In this document: one piece after another, positions 44,779 to 52,908 of the stretch
Layout of the letters: each line of letters starts with the position of its first letter
How positions within the stretch are numbered: position 1 is the stretch's first letter
Assembly (NCBI RefSeq): GCF_009184635.1
Contig: NZ_WELI01000005.1
Span: 669,150-733,149, forward strand
From: Rudanella paleaurantiibacter
GTDB taxonomy: Bacteria > Bacteroidota > Bacteroidia > Cytophagales > Spirosomataceae
Direction of reading: 5' to 3'
DNA length: 64,000 nucleotides
Position numbers and translations under genes: made by a program
The notes under the pieces: model-generated
The model's database searches: none
What the model was told of the DNA's origin: nothing
The model's input: the letters and a program-made list of their open reading frames with translations, nothing else

Positions 44779-45790
44779 AGTCTCGCTGAATTCGTCCCAC
44801 AAATAAAGAAGTATCATCCGTTTGCCGCGCATAATCTTTGTATAAGGCGGCAGCCAGGATGGTTAAATCGTACCGATGGATAAGCGGGTAACGGGTATGG
44901 TCCCAACGGGTATGCAGGCCGTCGGAGCACATGATAAGCAACTGCCCGCGCTCAAAAGGTAGCACGTGATTGTTGAGCGTAGTCGGCACATTCATGCCGA
45001 TGATGCCGTTGTAAGGTAAAAAGTTTTTGGCGGTCATAGCACCGCTCAGCCGGGTCGTGATGTTTCCAACTCCGCACCAGTTCCATTGGTGGGTCTGGCA
45101 GTCATACACCACAACCGACCCAACCAACCCACGGGTTTTGCTGACCGACTGGTGCATGTGTCGAACAATGGCAGCCGGCTGATGGTCGGGGCAAACCCGA
45201 AACGCCTGGATAGCCGCCTGAACTGCTTTGTTGGCTTCGGGGCCGTGCCCCAGGCCGTCGCCCAGCAGCAGTTTGATATGCCCCGGCGTCTGCTTTACAT
45301 AGCAGCCATCCCCGCTAACTTCTTCACCCGGTTTAGGCACCAGCAACGACCGAAACTCAAACCCTGATGGCGTATTGAGCGGTGGTTTCAGAAAAATTCG
45401 AACCAGCAGAATAGTCCCCCAGCCTTTAATCGAATACAGTTGCGCCAGGTCCGACAGGCGTTTGATAGCCCCCAGCCCGTGGCCCAGGGTACCAGCGGTC
45501 GACACGCCGTCCTGAAACATACGGCTCGGGTCGGCAATACCCGGCCCTTTGTCAATGCTGATTAGTTCGAGCCCCGTATAACCGGGCGTTCGGATATGGC
45601 GAACGAGCATCTCGCCCCCACCGGCATGTTTGATTAGGTTGGAAGCCATTTCGGCCACGACCAGGTCTATTTCGGCCAGGCGCTGCGCCGAAAAGCCTAT
45701 GCCAGCGGCAATATGACTAATCCGTTTTTTTAGCGAAGCCACATAACTTCGATCCGACGCCAATAATCGTTCGTGCGGGGAGTTATCCAT
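44762..45790 (-). CDS. RsbT-like ATPase fused to SpoIIE-type PP2C phosphatase (RsbX-like)
   Basis: A 342-residue cytoplasmic protein in two parts. Residues 1 to about 135 are a GHKL ATPase like RsbT/RsbW with intact N-box (VVAEMASNLIKHAGGG), DKGPGIAD and GTLGHGLGAIKRL. From about residue 150 a PP2C/SpoIIE phosphatase domain has GDGCYVKQT, GDGLGHGPEANKAV with metal-binding Asp, and MCSDGLHTRWD. RsbX resets stressosomes by dephosphorylating RsbS and RsbR; the RsbT-like part probably targets it to the complex. It overlaps RsbT by eight bases upstream and the kinase gene downstream. Confidence 0.85.
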   Translation of the reverse strand: MDNSPHERLLASDRSYVASLKKRISHIAAGIGFSAQRLAEIDLVVAEMASNLIKHAGGGEMLVRHIRTPGYTGLELISIDKGPGIADPSRMFQDGVSTAGTLGHGLGAIKRLSDLAQLYSIKGWGTILLVRIFLKPPLNTPSGFEFRSLLVPKPGEEVSGDGCYVKQTPGHIKLLLGDGLGHGPEANKAVQAAIQAFRVCPDHQPAAIVRHMHQSVSKTRGLVGSVVVYDCQTHQWNWCGVGNITTRLSGAMTAKNFLPYNGIIGMNVPTTLNNHVLPFERGQLLIMCSDGLHTRWDHTRYPLIHRYDLTILAAALYKDYARQTDDTSLFVGRIQRDYGGIS

Positions 45791-46196
45791 TTTTCCACTT
45801 CACTATTGATACAACCGTCCCCTGCCCCACGGTGCTCTGGATCGAAAATTCATTCATTAATCGTTTGGTACCCGGCAGGCCGAGTCCGAGGCTACGCCCG
45901 GTCGAATAGCCATCCTGCATAGCCAGATTAATATCGGGGATACCCGGCCCCCGGTCCGAAAATGTGAGCCGAACCCCCACTTCGCGGCCTTTGCTTACTA
46001 CTTCGATCAGTACGTCGCCCCCATTACCGTACCGGAGCATATTGCGCACCAACTCGCTGGCCGCTGTAATCAGTTTGGTCTGGTTTACCAGCCCCATACC
46101 GATCTTGACGGCCACCTCCTTGACCCGGTTTCGCAGCGGTACCACGTCCTGCTCGCGCATGATCGCCATAGTATCTTTACTCAGCGTCGTCAGCAT
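45783..46196 (-). CDS. rsbT: Stressosome switch kinase RsbT
   Basis: A protein of up to 137 residues (128 if it starts at MAIMREQD, 46169). It is a complete RsbT: IMREQDVVPLRNRVKEVAVKIGMG, the N-box TAASELVRNMLRYGNGG, DRGPGIPD and GLGLPGTKRLMNEF. RsbT is held in the stressosome core, phosphorylates RsbS and RsbR under stress and leaves to activate a partner. In B. subtilis that partner is RsbU, which is absent here. Overlaps with both neighbours indicate translational coupling. Confidence 0.9.
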   Translation of the reverse strand: MLTTLSKDTMAIMREQDVVPLRNRVKEVAVKIGMGLVNQTKLITAASELVRNMLRYGNGGDVLIEVVSKGREVGVRLTFSDRGPGIPDINLAMQDGYSTGRSLGLGLPGTKRLMNEFSIQSTVGQGTVVSIVKWKNG

Positions 46197-46575
46197 CGTC
46201 GCCAGCTAGTTCATCATCCTGGCCAAACTTATCGTTCAGGAGGGTCATTCCCCGCTCCACATTGAGGGCCGTGTGCACCCCTTTTAGCGAAAGACCCAGT
46301 TCGATCAGGGTAATGGCTACGGCAGGCTGCATCCCAACCACTACGGTCTCGGCGTCGAGTACGCGGGTCATACTGGCGATATTGCCCAGAATACGGCCCA
46401 TAAACGAGTCGACAATCGAAACCGACGAGATATCGATCAGCACCCCACGGGCACCGGTCTTGTGCACCATATCAACCAAATCGGCTTCGAGGCTCAGGGC
46501 CAGCCGGTCGTATAAATCAACCTGAATGGTGACGAGCAAAAACGCCCCCATGCGCAGGATTGGAATTCTGTCCAT
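46177..46575 (-). CDS. rsbS: Stressosome scaffold STAS protein RsbS
   Basis: A 132-residue single STAS-domain protein. MDRIPILRMGAFLLVTIQVDL is followed by GVLIDISSVSIVDSFMGRIL, whose serines include the expected phosphorylation site, and VVVGMQPAVAITLIELG. The tail is acidic (DELAGDDADDAE). RsbS and RsbR form the stressosome shell that binds RsbT. It starts 11 bases after the rsbR stop and overlaps rsbT. Confidence 0.9.
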   Translation of the reverse strand: MDRIPILRMGAFLLVTIQVDLYDRLALSLEADLVDMVHKTGARGVLIDISSVSIVDSFMGRILGNIASMTRVLDAETVVVGMQPAVAITLIELGLSLKGVHTALNVERGMTLLNDKFGQDDELAGDDADDAE

Positions 46576-46586
46576 ACCGGCTTACC

Positions 46587-47453
46587 TCAAAAGGCTTTTT
46601 TATCAGTCTCCACTCGTTTAACGGTCAACCGTTGCAACCCAAACGCATACCGGAGTGCACTGGCGAGCGAGGCTTTGGTGACGATATTGGTCAAATCGAT
46701 ACCCAGGTGCACAATGGTTTGGGCGATTTCGGGCCGGATACCGCTGATGATACAATCGGCACCCATCAGGCGGGTAGCACTCACCGTTTTGATCAGGTGC
46801 TGGGCCACGAGCGAATCGACGGCAGGCACCCCCGATATATCCAGAATGGCAATACTACTACCCGTATCCACAATTTTCTGGAGCAGGTTCTCCATTACCA
46901 CCTGCGTACGGGCGCTGTCGAGTGTACCAATGATGGGTAGGGCTAATATGCCGTCCCAAACCTGAATAACCGGCGTTGAAATATCACTAATTTCCTCGGT
47001 CTGCCGCAAAATCACCTCCTCGCGACTTTTGATGAATGTCTCGAATGTGATAATGGCGAAGTTATCAAGCAGGTGGCTCACTTTCCGGCTCTCCTGAAAG
47101 AGCATAACCTCATCGTCGGCTCCGAGGTCGGCCAGCAAATCGAGTATAGTTTCTTTAAGGCTAAAGATAAAGAGGCCGGTTTCGCGGGGCGAAAACCCCT
47201 GCCGGGCCCGTTGCGCGGTGATATCCGCCAGAATCTCGAATACCTCATCGAAATCGGAGGAGTCAGGCTGACTAATATTTTCCTCGTGGATCGTTTTAGT
47301 TAATGCGTTGACCAATTCTTCTGACTGCGCCCGCAGTTCATCGTTGGTCATTAAATCATCGCGGAGAGTTTCACTGGCTAATTGTTTCTGAAACCAGCCG
47401 TCCAACAGTCGGGCTTTGTTGGTTTTGAGGAGTTGGGCTATTTTATGAATCAT
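46587..47453 (-). CDS. rsbR: Stressosome sensor RsbR (N-terminal sensor plus STAS)
   Basis: A 288-residue protein. The N-terminal half is helical (KIAQLLKTNKARLLDGWFQKQ, then ITAQRARQGFSPRETGLFIF and LLDNFAIITFETFIKSREEV), the RsbRD or non-haem globin-like sensor type. The C-terminal STAS domain (IAILDISGVPAVDSLVAQHL, GIRPEIAQTIVHLGIDL) has Ser and Thr where RsbR phospho-sites lie. First gene of the operon, preceded by an AGGAA ribosome-binding site and a TACTTTTG -7 box. Confidence 0.9.
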   Translation of the reverse strand: MIHKIAQLLKTNKARLLDGWFQKQLASETLRDDLMTNDELRAQSEELVNALTKTIHEENISQPDSSDFDEVFEILADITAQRARQGFSPRETGLFIFSLKETILDLLADLGADDEVMLFQESRKVSHLLDNFAIITFETFIKSREEVILRQTEEISDISTPVIQVWDGILALPIIGTLDSARTQVVMENLLQKIVDTGSSIAILDISGVPAVDSLVAQHLIKTVSATRLMGADCIISGIRPEIAQTIVHLGIDLTNIVTKASLASALRYAFGLQRLTVKRVETDKKAF

Positions 47454-47478
47454 TTCCTGGTAGATGTAGGAGGATTGC

Positions 47479-47486
47479 CAAAAGTA
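47479..47486 (-). promoter_or_regulatory. -7 box TACTTTTG of the stressosome operon
   Basis: CAAAAGTA on the plus strand reads TACTTTTG on the minus strand, 25 bases upstream of the rsbR ATG. It would start the five-gene operon with a leader of about 18 bases. Confidence 0.55.
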
Positions 47487-47693
47487 GTGATTTTTGACAG
47501 CTACGCACCGACTTGTTACCTAATCTGATTTTATTGACCGTTTCGACGCGGGTTTTGTTACTAACTGGTTACTGTTCTGAAGAAATTAATTCAAAACAAG
47601 GCATAGAGGTATAAGTGAAATTACTTACTCGATAAGCCTGCCCAATCGTGTGCACCAAGGTATCCCAAAGGGTTACTATAAAGATCAGCCTTC

Positions 47694-47733
47694 ATGCAAA
47701 AGCCCCACCTGTGCACAGGTGGGGCTTTTGCAT
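47694..47733 (-). terminator. Terminator of the small outer-membrane protein gene
   Basis: An 18-bp perfect stem (ATGCAAAAGCCCCACCTG and complement) with a TGCA loop includes CTTTTGC on both flanks. It lies 21 bases past the stop codon of the gene at 47755-48267. Confidence 0.85.
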
Positions 47734-47754
47734 TCTTGAAAAGACATATCCGAA

Positions 47755-48267
47755 TTAGAACTTGAACGACAAACCTACCTGAAGAGGAGCCACTCCAAAC
47801 CCTGCTTCGGCAAATGCACCCAGATTTGGCTTGAAGAAGTAGCGAGCACCGACGTGGCCTCCCAAACCTACCCCGCCGTATGAACCACGGAAACCTGCAA
47901 AGCTTTCATTCCATGACCAACCACTGTAAATCAGCCCTAAGCCTGCGTACACATCGAGCTTATCTTCCGAAATCTTCAGGATCTCATTAAAGTGATAAGA
48001 ACCACGACCACCAATGCTATAGTAAGCGCCGTAGCCACTATAGCCTCTATACGCGCCAATGGCACCCACCGTAATGTTGTCAGCCACGCCTACCTCGAAG
48101 GAAGCCCCCAGGCCTATACCACCGGCATAACCAATACCACCCCATCCTCCTAAACCGATACCGGCGTTCAGAAACTTTGATCCTTTACCCACTTCAAGTT
48201 GAGCAAAAGCGGTATTACCAAGAAGGAGAGCTGCGACGAAGAAAAAAGCAAGTGAGATCTTTTTCAT
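47755..48267 (-). CDS. Small outer-membrane beta-barrel-like protein
   Basis: A 170-residue protein with a signal peptide (MKKISLAFFFVAALLLGNTAFA) and Gly/Tyr-rich amphipathic strands (FLNAGIGLGGWGGIGYAGG, YRGYSGYGAYYSIGG, YDVYAGLGLIYSG-like), ending GVAPLQVGLSFKF with a terminal Phe as in outer-membrane barrels. Similar to small porin-like proteins of Bacteroidota; no precise family is assigned. The ATG at 48267 gives the best signal. Confidence 0.75.
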   Translation of the reverse strand: MKKISLAFFFVAALLLGNTAFAQLEVGKGSKFLNAGIGLGGWGGIGYAGGIGLGASFEVGVADNITVGAIGAYRGYSGYGAYYSIGGRGSYHFNEILKISEDKLDVYAGLGLIYSGWSWNESFAGFRGSYGGVGLGGHVGARYFFKPNLGAFAEAGFGVAPLQVGLSFKF

Positions 48268-48667
48268 GTGAGAAATCAATTTACGTGTTTAATTGTGGCA
48301 AAGTAATGTGTATTTCGGCTGGTAGACCAAGAAAAAATTACACCTCTTATCTATCGGTAAATACTTCACAGACTTTACAGACAAAAAGTCAAAAAGTGAG
48401 AATTTCACGAACAGAAACAGCATAATTGAAGCAGTTTTCCTATCCGAACCCATCCCTTAGAAGCGAGTCGTTGATCCGATTACCGGCCGTTTGTTGTACA
48501 ATATTACGGTAGACCCAATGTGCTCTACTAACTACTCAGGCTGGATTGCTTTAAACGGGGTATCAAACGGCTATTTTATTGGCTGAACCGTGTGTGGTTA
48601 CCAATCCTTATTCGAGGCTATCACCAATACGACTTTACTTTACGAGAGAAACGCGCACCCGTAGACG
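48268..48667. other. Intergenic region with no recognised element
   Basis: About 400 bases upstream of the small outer-membrane gene. Apart from a possible -7 box for that gene (TTACTTTG-like on the minus strand near 48300) nothing was recognised, and no convincing reading frame is present. Confidence 0.4.
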
Positions 48668-48958
48668 TTATACCGGCCGCCTGATTCGGCACACCTTGTT
48701 TTGGTCAATGTCGGCGGGACGGGGATAGTACGAGATCCGTTTGGCCCTGGGGTCATCGATCAGTTTAATGACAAACACATTGGGGTACTTTCGCACTACT
48801 TTGTAAATCAGGTGCGGCAACAAGGCAAAGTAGAAGTAGTCGCCGGTTGCAAGCGTAGAGAGGTAAACTCGTTTAGGTCCAGCCTCTACGCTACTTGCAT
48901 TTGGAACGGTAGAGTTTTGCATACGCTTAAAATTTAGAAAGGTGGATATTACCGACAT
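48668..48958 (-). CDS. Small hypothetical protein
   Basis: A protein of 96 residues (84 if it starts at MQNSTVPN, 48922). It reads as a plausible beta-rich domain (KRVYLSTLATGDYFYFALLP, VVRKYPNVFVIKLIDD, then basic RAKRISYYPRPAD). No family recognised. It marks the start of the accessory region. Confidence 0.5.
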   Translation of the reverse strand: MSVISTFLNFKRMQNSTVPNASSVEAGPKRVYLSTLATGDYFYFALLPHLIYKVVRKYPNVFVIKLIDDPRAKRISYYPRPADIDQNKVCRIRRPV

Positions 48959-49633
48959 GTCGTGGGGCTCTTAAGAACTAATTTACTAAACTCCAGAGAG
49001 TCCAGCACCAGCGATGCTGGACTCTACCACTACCTAACCCATAAAATTTAAGTGAGACCCAAATCACCAGATCATAACCTGAAGCATTTTCTGGTAGTGT
49101 AGATTCCAGGGCCTATTCTAAGTTCTACGTAAGTAAGATTAGTACAGATTTCCCGTAGGATAGATTTTCCCTAAATAATTAAACTACTTAACAATAAATC
49201 CCCCTATCCACCTCAATCTACTACTTAGTCAAAACTAAGGAGGAGCAAATTCCCCCAAAACGCAAAAAGCCCCATTTCGGGGCTTCTGCTTATTAATTGG
49301 GGAGTAATCAATGAGCCGTTTCGGTGCTCTTCAATTTATCCTTAACAAATTAAAAATAAACTGATTATCAATTATTTAACACGAAAATTTAAAATTAAGG
49401 TACAAATAGTGCCCAAAAATGATCCAGTTTTCTATATCGACAGATATTTTCCGTGGAAAAGTAGAGTATTTTTATTGGCAGTAGTGAGGTCGTAATTTAT
49501 AACATGATTGACGGCTCTTTTATAGCAGTCATTAAAGTTCCTGCATATATAAAAAGCACTACGTTGTTGGGTGATGAGAGTTAGTATTGGGGGTTAGTAA
49601 CATCCTCGCAAAAAAGAGAATAGCACAATCACT
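48959..49633. other. AT-rich intergenic stretch with two hairpins
   Basis: About 675 bases without a gene. It holds a 10-bp hairpin GAGTCCAGCA/TGCTGGACTC (48998-49024) and a terminator-like hairpin AAGCCCC/GGGGCTT (49267-49285) followed on the minus strand by a T run. Composition drops toward AT, marking the transition from the core to accessory DNA. No tRNA or direct attachment repeat was recognised. Confidence 0.5.
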
Positions 49634-50575
49634 ATGAGAACATTTATGCTTTTAGCACAAGAATGGTTTAATCGTTTTTTCTCATGGCTTTCATTGCATG
49701 ATCCAACCATGAAAGCTGCCTTTATCGGTGCCTTTGTGGCTCTTGTTGGTTTCTTCATCCAAGATTTCTTGGCAAGAAAGAATGAAAGGGCGAAACAAAT
49801 AGAGGTAGAGCAAAGCAAGATGAAATACCTTCACTTCTTGATAACAGACTCATACAAAGCGATTGAATCCTTTGATTCTACAGCAACTAATGTCGTCCGA
49901 TCTTTCCAAGAAAATCCTTTCGTCCTACCAGGCTTTGGGTTGTACCCAGCTCATAGTATTAATGCTATAGCCAACAAGATTAATCAGGAAGAATACTTTT
50001 TGGCCTCCGTTAGCCAAATGAAAAACTACAAGCTTGTTGAAATATTCTTGATATACAATACAATGAATGAAGGATACAAAAGAATTACCGAACATTTTGT
50101 TAGTGAGGCCCCAAAGTTCATTCAGGCAAAAGACCAATATCTAAATCTAATTGAGGAATTAAGATCAGCATCAAATGCTTACCTACAAAGTACTGTTGGG
50201 CGCCAATTAGATGAAAGAGAAAAAATTGCATTAAGTAAAATCCGGGAGCTCTCGGTTAACCTTCAAAATTATCATAATGCTTCTCCTCCACTTCAAGTTT
50301 GGCTCTACGAATCTAATCAGATATTCGTTCAGCCAACCTTCAATATAGTAAGAGAACATGGGAATCAGCACCACCAGGAATTATTCAATATTTCAGTAAG
50401 AGCGACCATACAACATTCAAAAGTGGTTGATCACATGAGAAATATAGTATCGGCGGTTGACAACAATAGAAAAGAGATGAACAGTCAAATAGCCTACATC
50501 AGGGAGCTTACCAAGCCATTAAACAAGTATATATATGACCTCCACATTGAAAAATTAGAGCCAAACCAAAATTAA
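49634..50575 (+). CDS. Low-GC membrane-anchored hypothetical protein
   Basis: A 313-residue protein with one N-terminal membrane segment (AAFIGAFVALVGFFIQDFLA), then a short basic stretch and a long helical cytosolic part (ARKNERAKQIEVEQSKMKYL and many Gln/Asn/Glu). No enzymatic motif is visible. Its AT-rich composition differs sharply from the core genes. Its 3' end overlaps the convergent M41-like gene by 21 bases. It could be a phage exclusion or host-interaction gene, but that is speculation. Confidence 0.65.
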   Translation: MRTFMLLAQEWFNRFFSWLSLHDPTMKAAFIGAFVALVGFFIQDFLARKNERAKQIEVEQSKMKYLHFLITDSYKAIESFDSTATNVVRSFQENPFVLPGFGLYPAHSINAIANKINQEEYFLASVSQMKNYKLVEIFLIYNTMNEGYKRITEHFVSEAPKFIQAKDQYLNLIEELRSASNAYLQSTVGRQLDEREKIALSKIRELSVNLQNYHNASPPLQVWLYESNQIFVQPTFNIVREHGNQHHQELFNISVRATIQHSKVVDHMRNIVSAVDNNRKEMNSQIAYIRELTKPLNKYIYDLHIEKLEPNQN

Positions 50576-51235
50576 ATGAGCAGACTCTACCATTTTCTCA
50601 ACCTCCGCAAGAAGCCTGTCAAGTTCGACACCTTCTAACTCTTCTCTCTGCTCCAGTTGATCAGCAACGTATCGAACAGCGGCACTGATCGGCTCAGTAC
50701 TCAGAATGTCGACAGCTTCGCTGTACAGATGGATACCGGCAGTGATAGCATACTCCGACGGATCATCACAGTCTTTGTACTTCCCTAGAAGTAGTCTCTT
50801 AGCTTCCCAAAAATCATTTTCAACACCATACATCTCGCTGACTTCAAACGCACGTCTGACGCGACTCAATATCTCTTCGTCCTCAGCCGGAGCCTCAATA
50901 TCCTCAGCAGCATGTCCTGCCAAAATAAGAAGGCAGTGCAGCGACAGCTCGGGCTCATCTATGTATGGCCTACACAACTGTGCATTTTCTGCACGGTTAG
51001 CGTATAACAGCAACTCAGGCTCTTCCAAGTGCTGAGGGTCTTTACGACTCTCATTTTGGCTCCATTCGATGTAGGCCTTATTAATGGCATTTTCGGTAAC
51101 AGTGACCTTTATTGGTCTTTTCCCAGCACTGTATTTGCTTTGCTCTAAAACACTCATTACAAGATGGCCGGCTTGGTGAATGGACATCATTCTTAGCAAC
51201 GACTTAGCCTTACTGTGTTCATTTTGATTGGTCAT
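50555..51235 (-). CDS. M41 (FtsH peptidase)-like domain protein lacking the catalytic Glu
   Basis: A 226-residue protein without AAA domain or membrane segments. MMSIHQAGHLVMSVL resembles the HExxH helix of the FtsH M41 peptidase, with Gln21 in place of Glu; LHCLLILAGHAAEDI resembles the LLGGRAAEEL helix; and YGVENDFWEAKRLLL resembles the NDxxxA segment whose Asp (Asp141 here) is the third zinc ligand. Proteins of this kind occur as uncharacterised genes in Bacteroidota mobile elements. If the zinc site is kept, the missing Glu predicts no peptidase activity. The tail is coiled (EQREELEGVELDRLLAEVEK). Confidence 0.6.
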   Translation of the reverse strand: MTNQNEHSKAKSLLRMMSIHQAGHLVMSVLEQSKYSAGKRPIKVTVTENAINKAYIEWSQNESRKDPQHLEEPELLLYANRAENAQLCRPYIDEPELSLHCLLILAGHAAEDIEAPAEDEEILSRVRRAFEVSEMYGVENDFWEAKRLLLGKYKDCDDPSEYAITAGIHLYSEAVDILSTEPISAAVRYVADQLEQREELEGVELDRLLAEVEKMVESAHLILVWL

Positions 51236-51286
51236 AATCTGTAGTATATCTGTGGTTTTCGGGTTGCGATAAAGAACTGTTCAACG

Positions 51287-51589
51287 ATGGAGTATTTCAT
51301 TTTAAGCAAAGATCTGATCGACCGCCAAGAGCGTACTCTTGCGGATTGTACCAAGGCTTTGAAAGCTGTGGAGCAGCTTCTGATCCAGCAAAACAAAGCA
51401 ATACTGGCAAACCAACTTCTGAATGTAGAAGCGGCCTGCCAGTACCTTAGTGTGAGTGCGTCAACTCTCGCCTACTACCGTGGCAGAGGTCTTCCATACT
51501 ACCGGAAGGGAAAAGACGGCATCTGGTTCCGCCAGGGTGAAATAGATGAATGGCTTCAAACGGGTAAGGTAAATCGCCATACTAAATGA
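51287..51589 (+). CDS. Excisionase-type helix-turn-helix protein
   Basis: A 100-residue protein. The first half is a predicted coiled coil (TLADCTKALKAVEQLLIQQN), the second a MerR/excisionase-type HTH (LLNVEAACQYLSVSASTLAY, then the wing GRGLPYYRKGKDGIWFRQGE). Such proteins are common in Bacteroidota mobile elements and may control excision or transcription. It is divergent from the M41-like gene. Confidence 0.75.
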   Translation: MEYFILSKDLIDRQERTLADCTKALKAVEQLLIQQNKAILANQLLNVEAACQYLSVSASTLAYYRGRGLPYYRKGKDGIWFRQGEIDEWLQTGKVNRHTK

Positions 51590-51723
51590 CCCGTCTGCAT
51601 GATCGGAATGAGATTTGCAGACTCTGAACTGTCATCAATGTAGAATTACAAACGGGAAAACATCCCCCCAGTTGAATGAAGGCACGTTTTCCTATTCTGT
51701 TTGTAAAATTACAATGCCTCTAT

Positions 51724-52005
51724 CTATTCTTTGCGGGCTTCCTGACGCATCTGAACGACTTCAATATCGTGTACATATTCCTGCAGCCTACTGAGAAAAT
51801 TAACCAGCAGATGCGAATCGAAGAGGGTGCTCTGACTTTTATTGGTTGTCATATCCGGCGCTCCTGATGATACCCAGGTATAGACCAAGGAGTTGATTAG
51901 CTCAATGGGTCCTGAGGCCCGATCATTGGCAAGAAAGTCGGTTACTTCACGCACCAGCTCTTTCTCAAGCGCATACACATCAGGTTGAATTTCGGGCTGG
52001 TTCAT
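51724..52005 (-). CDS. Small hypothetical phage-region protein
   Basis: A 93-residue protein starting MNQPEIQPDVYALEKELVRE. It is acidic and helical with a central LINSLVYTWVSSGAPD. Its ATG overlaps the stop of the upstream gene by four bases (ATGA), so it belongs to a three-gene minus-strand operon. No family recognised. Confidence 0.6.
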   Translation of the reverse strand: MNQPEIQPDVYALEKELVREVTDFLANDRASGPIELINSLVYTWVSSGAPDMTTNKSQSTLFDSHLLVNFLSRLQEYVHDIEVVQMRQEARKE

Positions 52006-52346
52006 GTCGTTTCTCGATTGATAATGTGGCGAATTGACAAAACAGCCGATACCCCCTCCAAAGGAACTTCTTTGCCACACACAAACCGGATCGACGATGA
52101 GGTTACCTCAGCAACCTGTCCTGAGCAAAAAGTATTTGTCCCCTCACCCGTCAGCACCACAATGTAACCACGTAGTTTTCTGTACCCCTCGGTCCTGATT
52201 TTCTTCACCAGTACAACATCTCGCTCTCCCGAATTGGCTCCCATCATAGCCAGTTCGATACCGGTTAATCCATGTGGCAGTTGGGCACCGAACGAACCTT
52301 GTCCGTTGGATGTCACACGACTCAACTCACTCATGGCCGAGGGCAT
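52002..52346 (-). CDS. Hypothetical protein, small beta-rich domain
   Basis: A protein of 114 residues (110 from MSELSRV at 52334). The C-terminal half has beta-like segments (GYIVVLTGEGTNTFCSGQVA, IRFVCGKEVPLEGV, VSAVLSIRHII) resembling a small barrel that could bind a partner such as an RNA or peptide. It overlaps both neighbours. No family recognised. Confidence 0.55.
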   Translation of the reverse strand: MPSAMSELSRVTSNGQGSFGAQLPHGLTGIELAMMGANSGERDVVLVKKIRTEGYRKLRGYIVVLTGEGTNTFCSGQVAEVTSSSIRFVCGKEVPLEGVSAVLSIRHIINRETT

Positions 52347-52713
52347 CGTTTAGAAAGCCAGTGCTGTTGTTAAGTATCTGGGTACGTTCACCCAGTTCGC
52401 GCAAACGGTCCAACAGCCCCATGAAGTCCCGGATGTTTTTCCGCTCAATGTTCATATCGACCGGTGCGTTCTCAAGCCAGTATTCGAAAATGCGACGCAT
52501 AAACTGGAACGGGATACCAGTCTCGTGGAGGTCACCAACTATAGGAAGTAAATTGAAGAGATCTTCCTGCGCAAATCGGCTGCGATTTAGCTTCGTCAGA
52601 AAGCGGCTTTGCCAATCATCCGTTGATGGGAACGTTTGGGCCTTGTTTTGGGCCGCTTGAGCAGTAGGGCTTGCAAAGTTTGCCCCTTCCCCATAGTTTT
52701 GTTGGGTAGACAT
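52327..52713 (-). CDS. Hypothetical helical protein
   Basis: A 128-residue protein with a Gln/Ala-rich N-terminus and helices (LFNLLPIVGDLHETGIPFQF, IERKNIRDFMGLLDRLRELG). First gene of the 52.7-51.7 kb operon, overlapping the next by 8-20 bases depending on its start. No family recognised. Confidence 0.55.
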   Translation of the reverse strand: MSTQQNYGEGANFASPTAQAAQNKAQTFPSTDDWQSRFLTKLNRSRFAQEDLFNLLPIVGDLHETGIPFQFMRRIFEYWLENAPVDMNIERKNIRDFMGLLDRLRELGERTQILNNSTGFLNDALGHE

Positions 52714-52740
52714 TTGATTGAAACGTTAAATGTTCGACAT

Positions 52741-52786
52741 GCCCCCTATGCCATTCCGCCAAGAACTAAGCATTGGGGGCTTTTTT
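52741..52786 (+). terminator. Plus-strand terminator without an obvious upstream gene
   Basis: GCCCCCTATGC (52741-52751) pairs with GCATTGGGGGC (52770-52780) with one mismatch and is followed by six T on the plus strand. No plus-strand gene lies directly upstream; on the minus strand it is in the 5' region of the small operon starting at 52713. Confidence 0.6.
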
Positions 52787-52886
52787 ATATCCTGTCAACT
52801 GGGTCTTACCATTTAGCGGGCAACCGTTTCGGTTCTGTATCGCCTTTTCAGACCTTCATTGACAGGGCAATTATACCACAAATATG

Positions 52887-52898
52887 TTATATATACAA
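52887..52898. promoter_or_regulatory. Possible second operator for the XRE repressor
   Basis: TTATATATACAA resembles the palindromic TTGTATATATACAA at the repressor promoter. It lies just downstream of the repressor gene and upstream of the operon that starts at 52713. Confidence 0.35.
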
Positions 52899-52908
52899 TA
52901 GTCAGAAC

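Noticed and set aside
50555..51235. Active zinc metallopeptidase
   Set aside because: The HExxH catalytic Glu is Gln, so peptidase activity is not supported.
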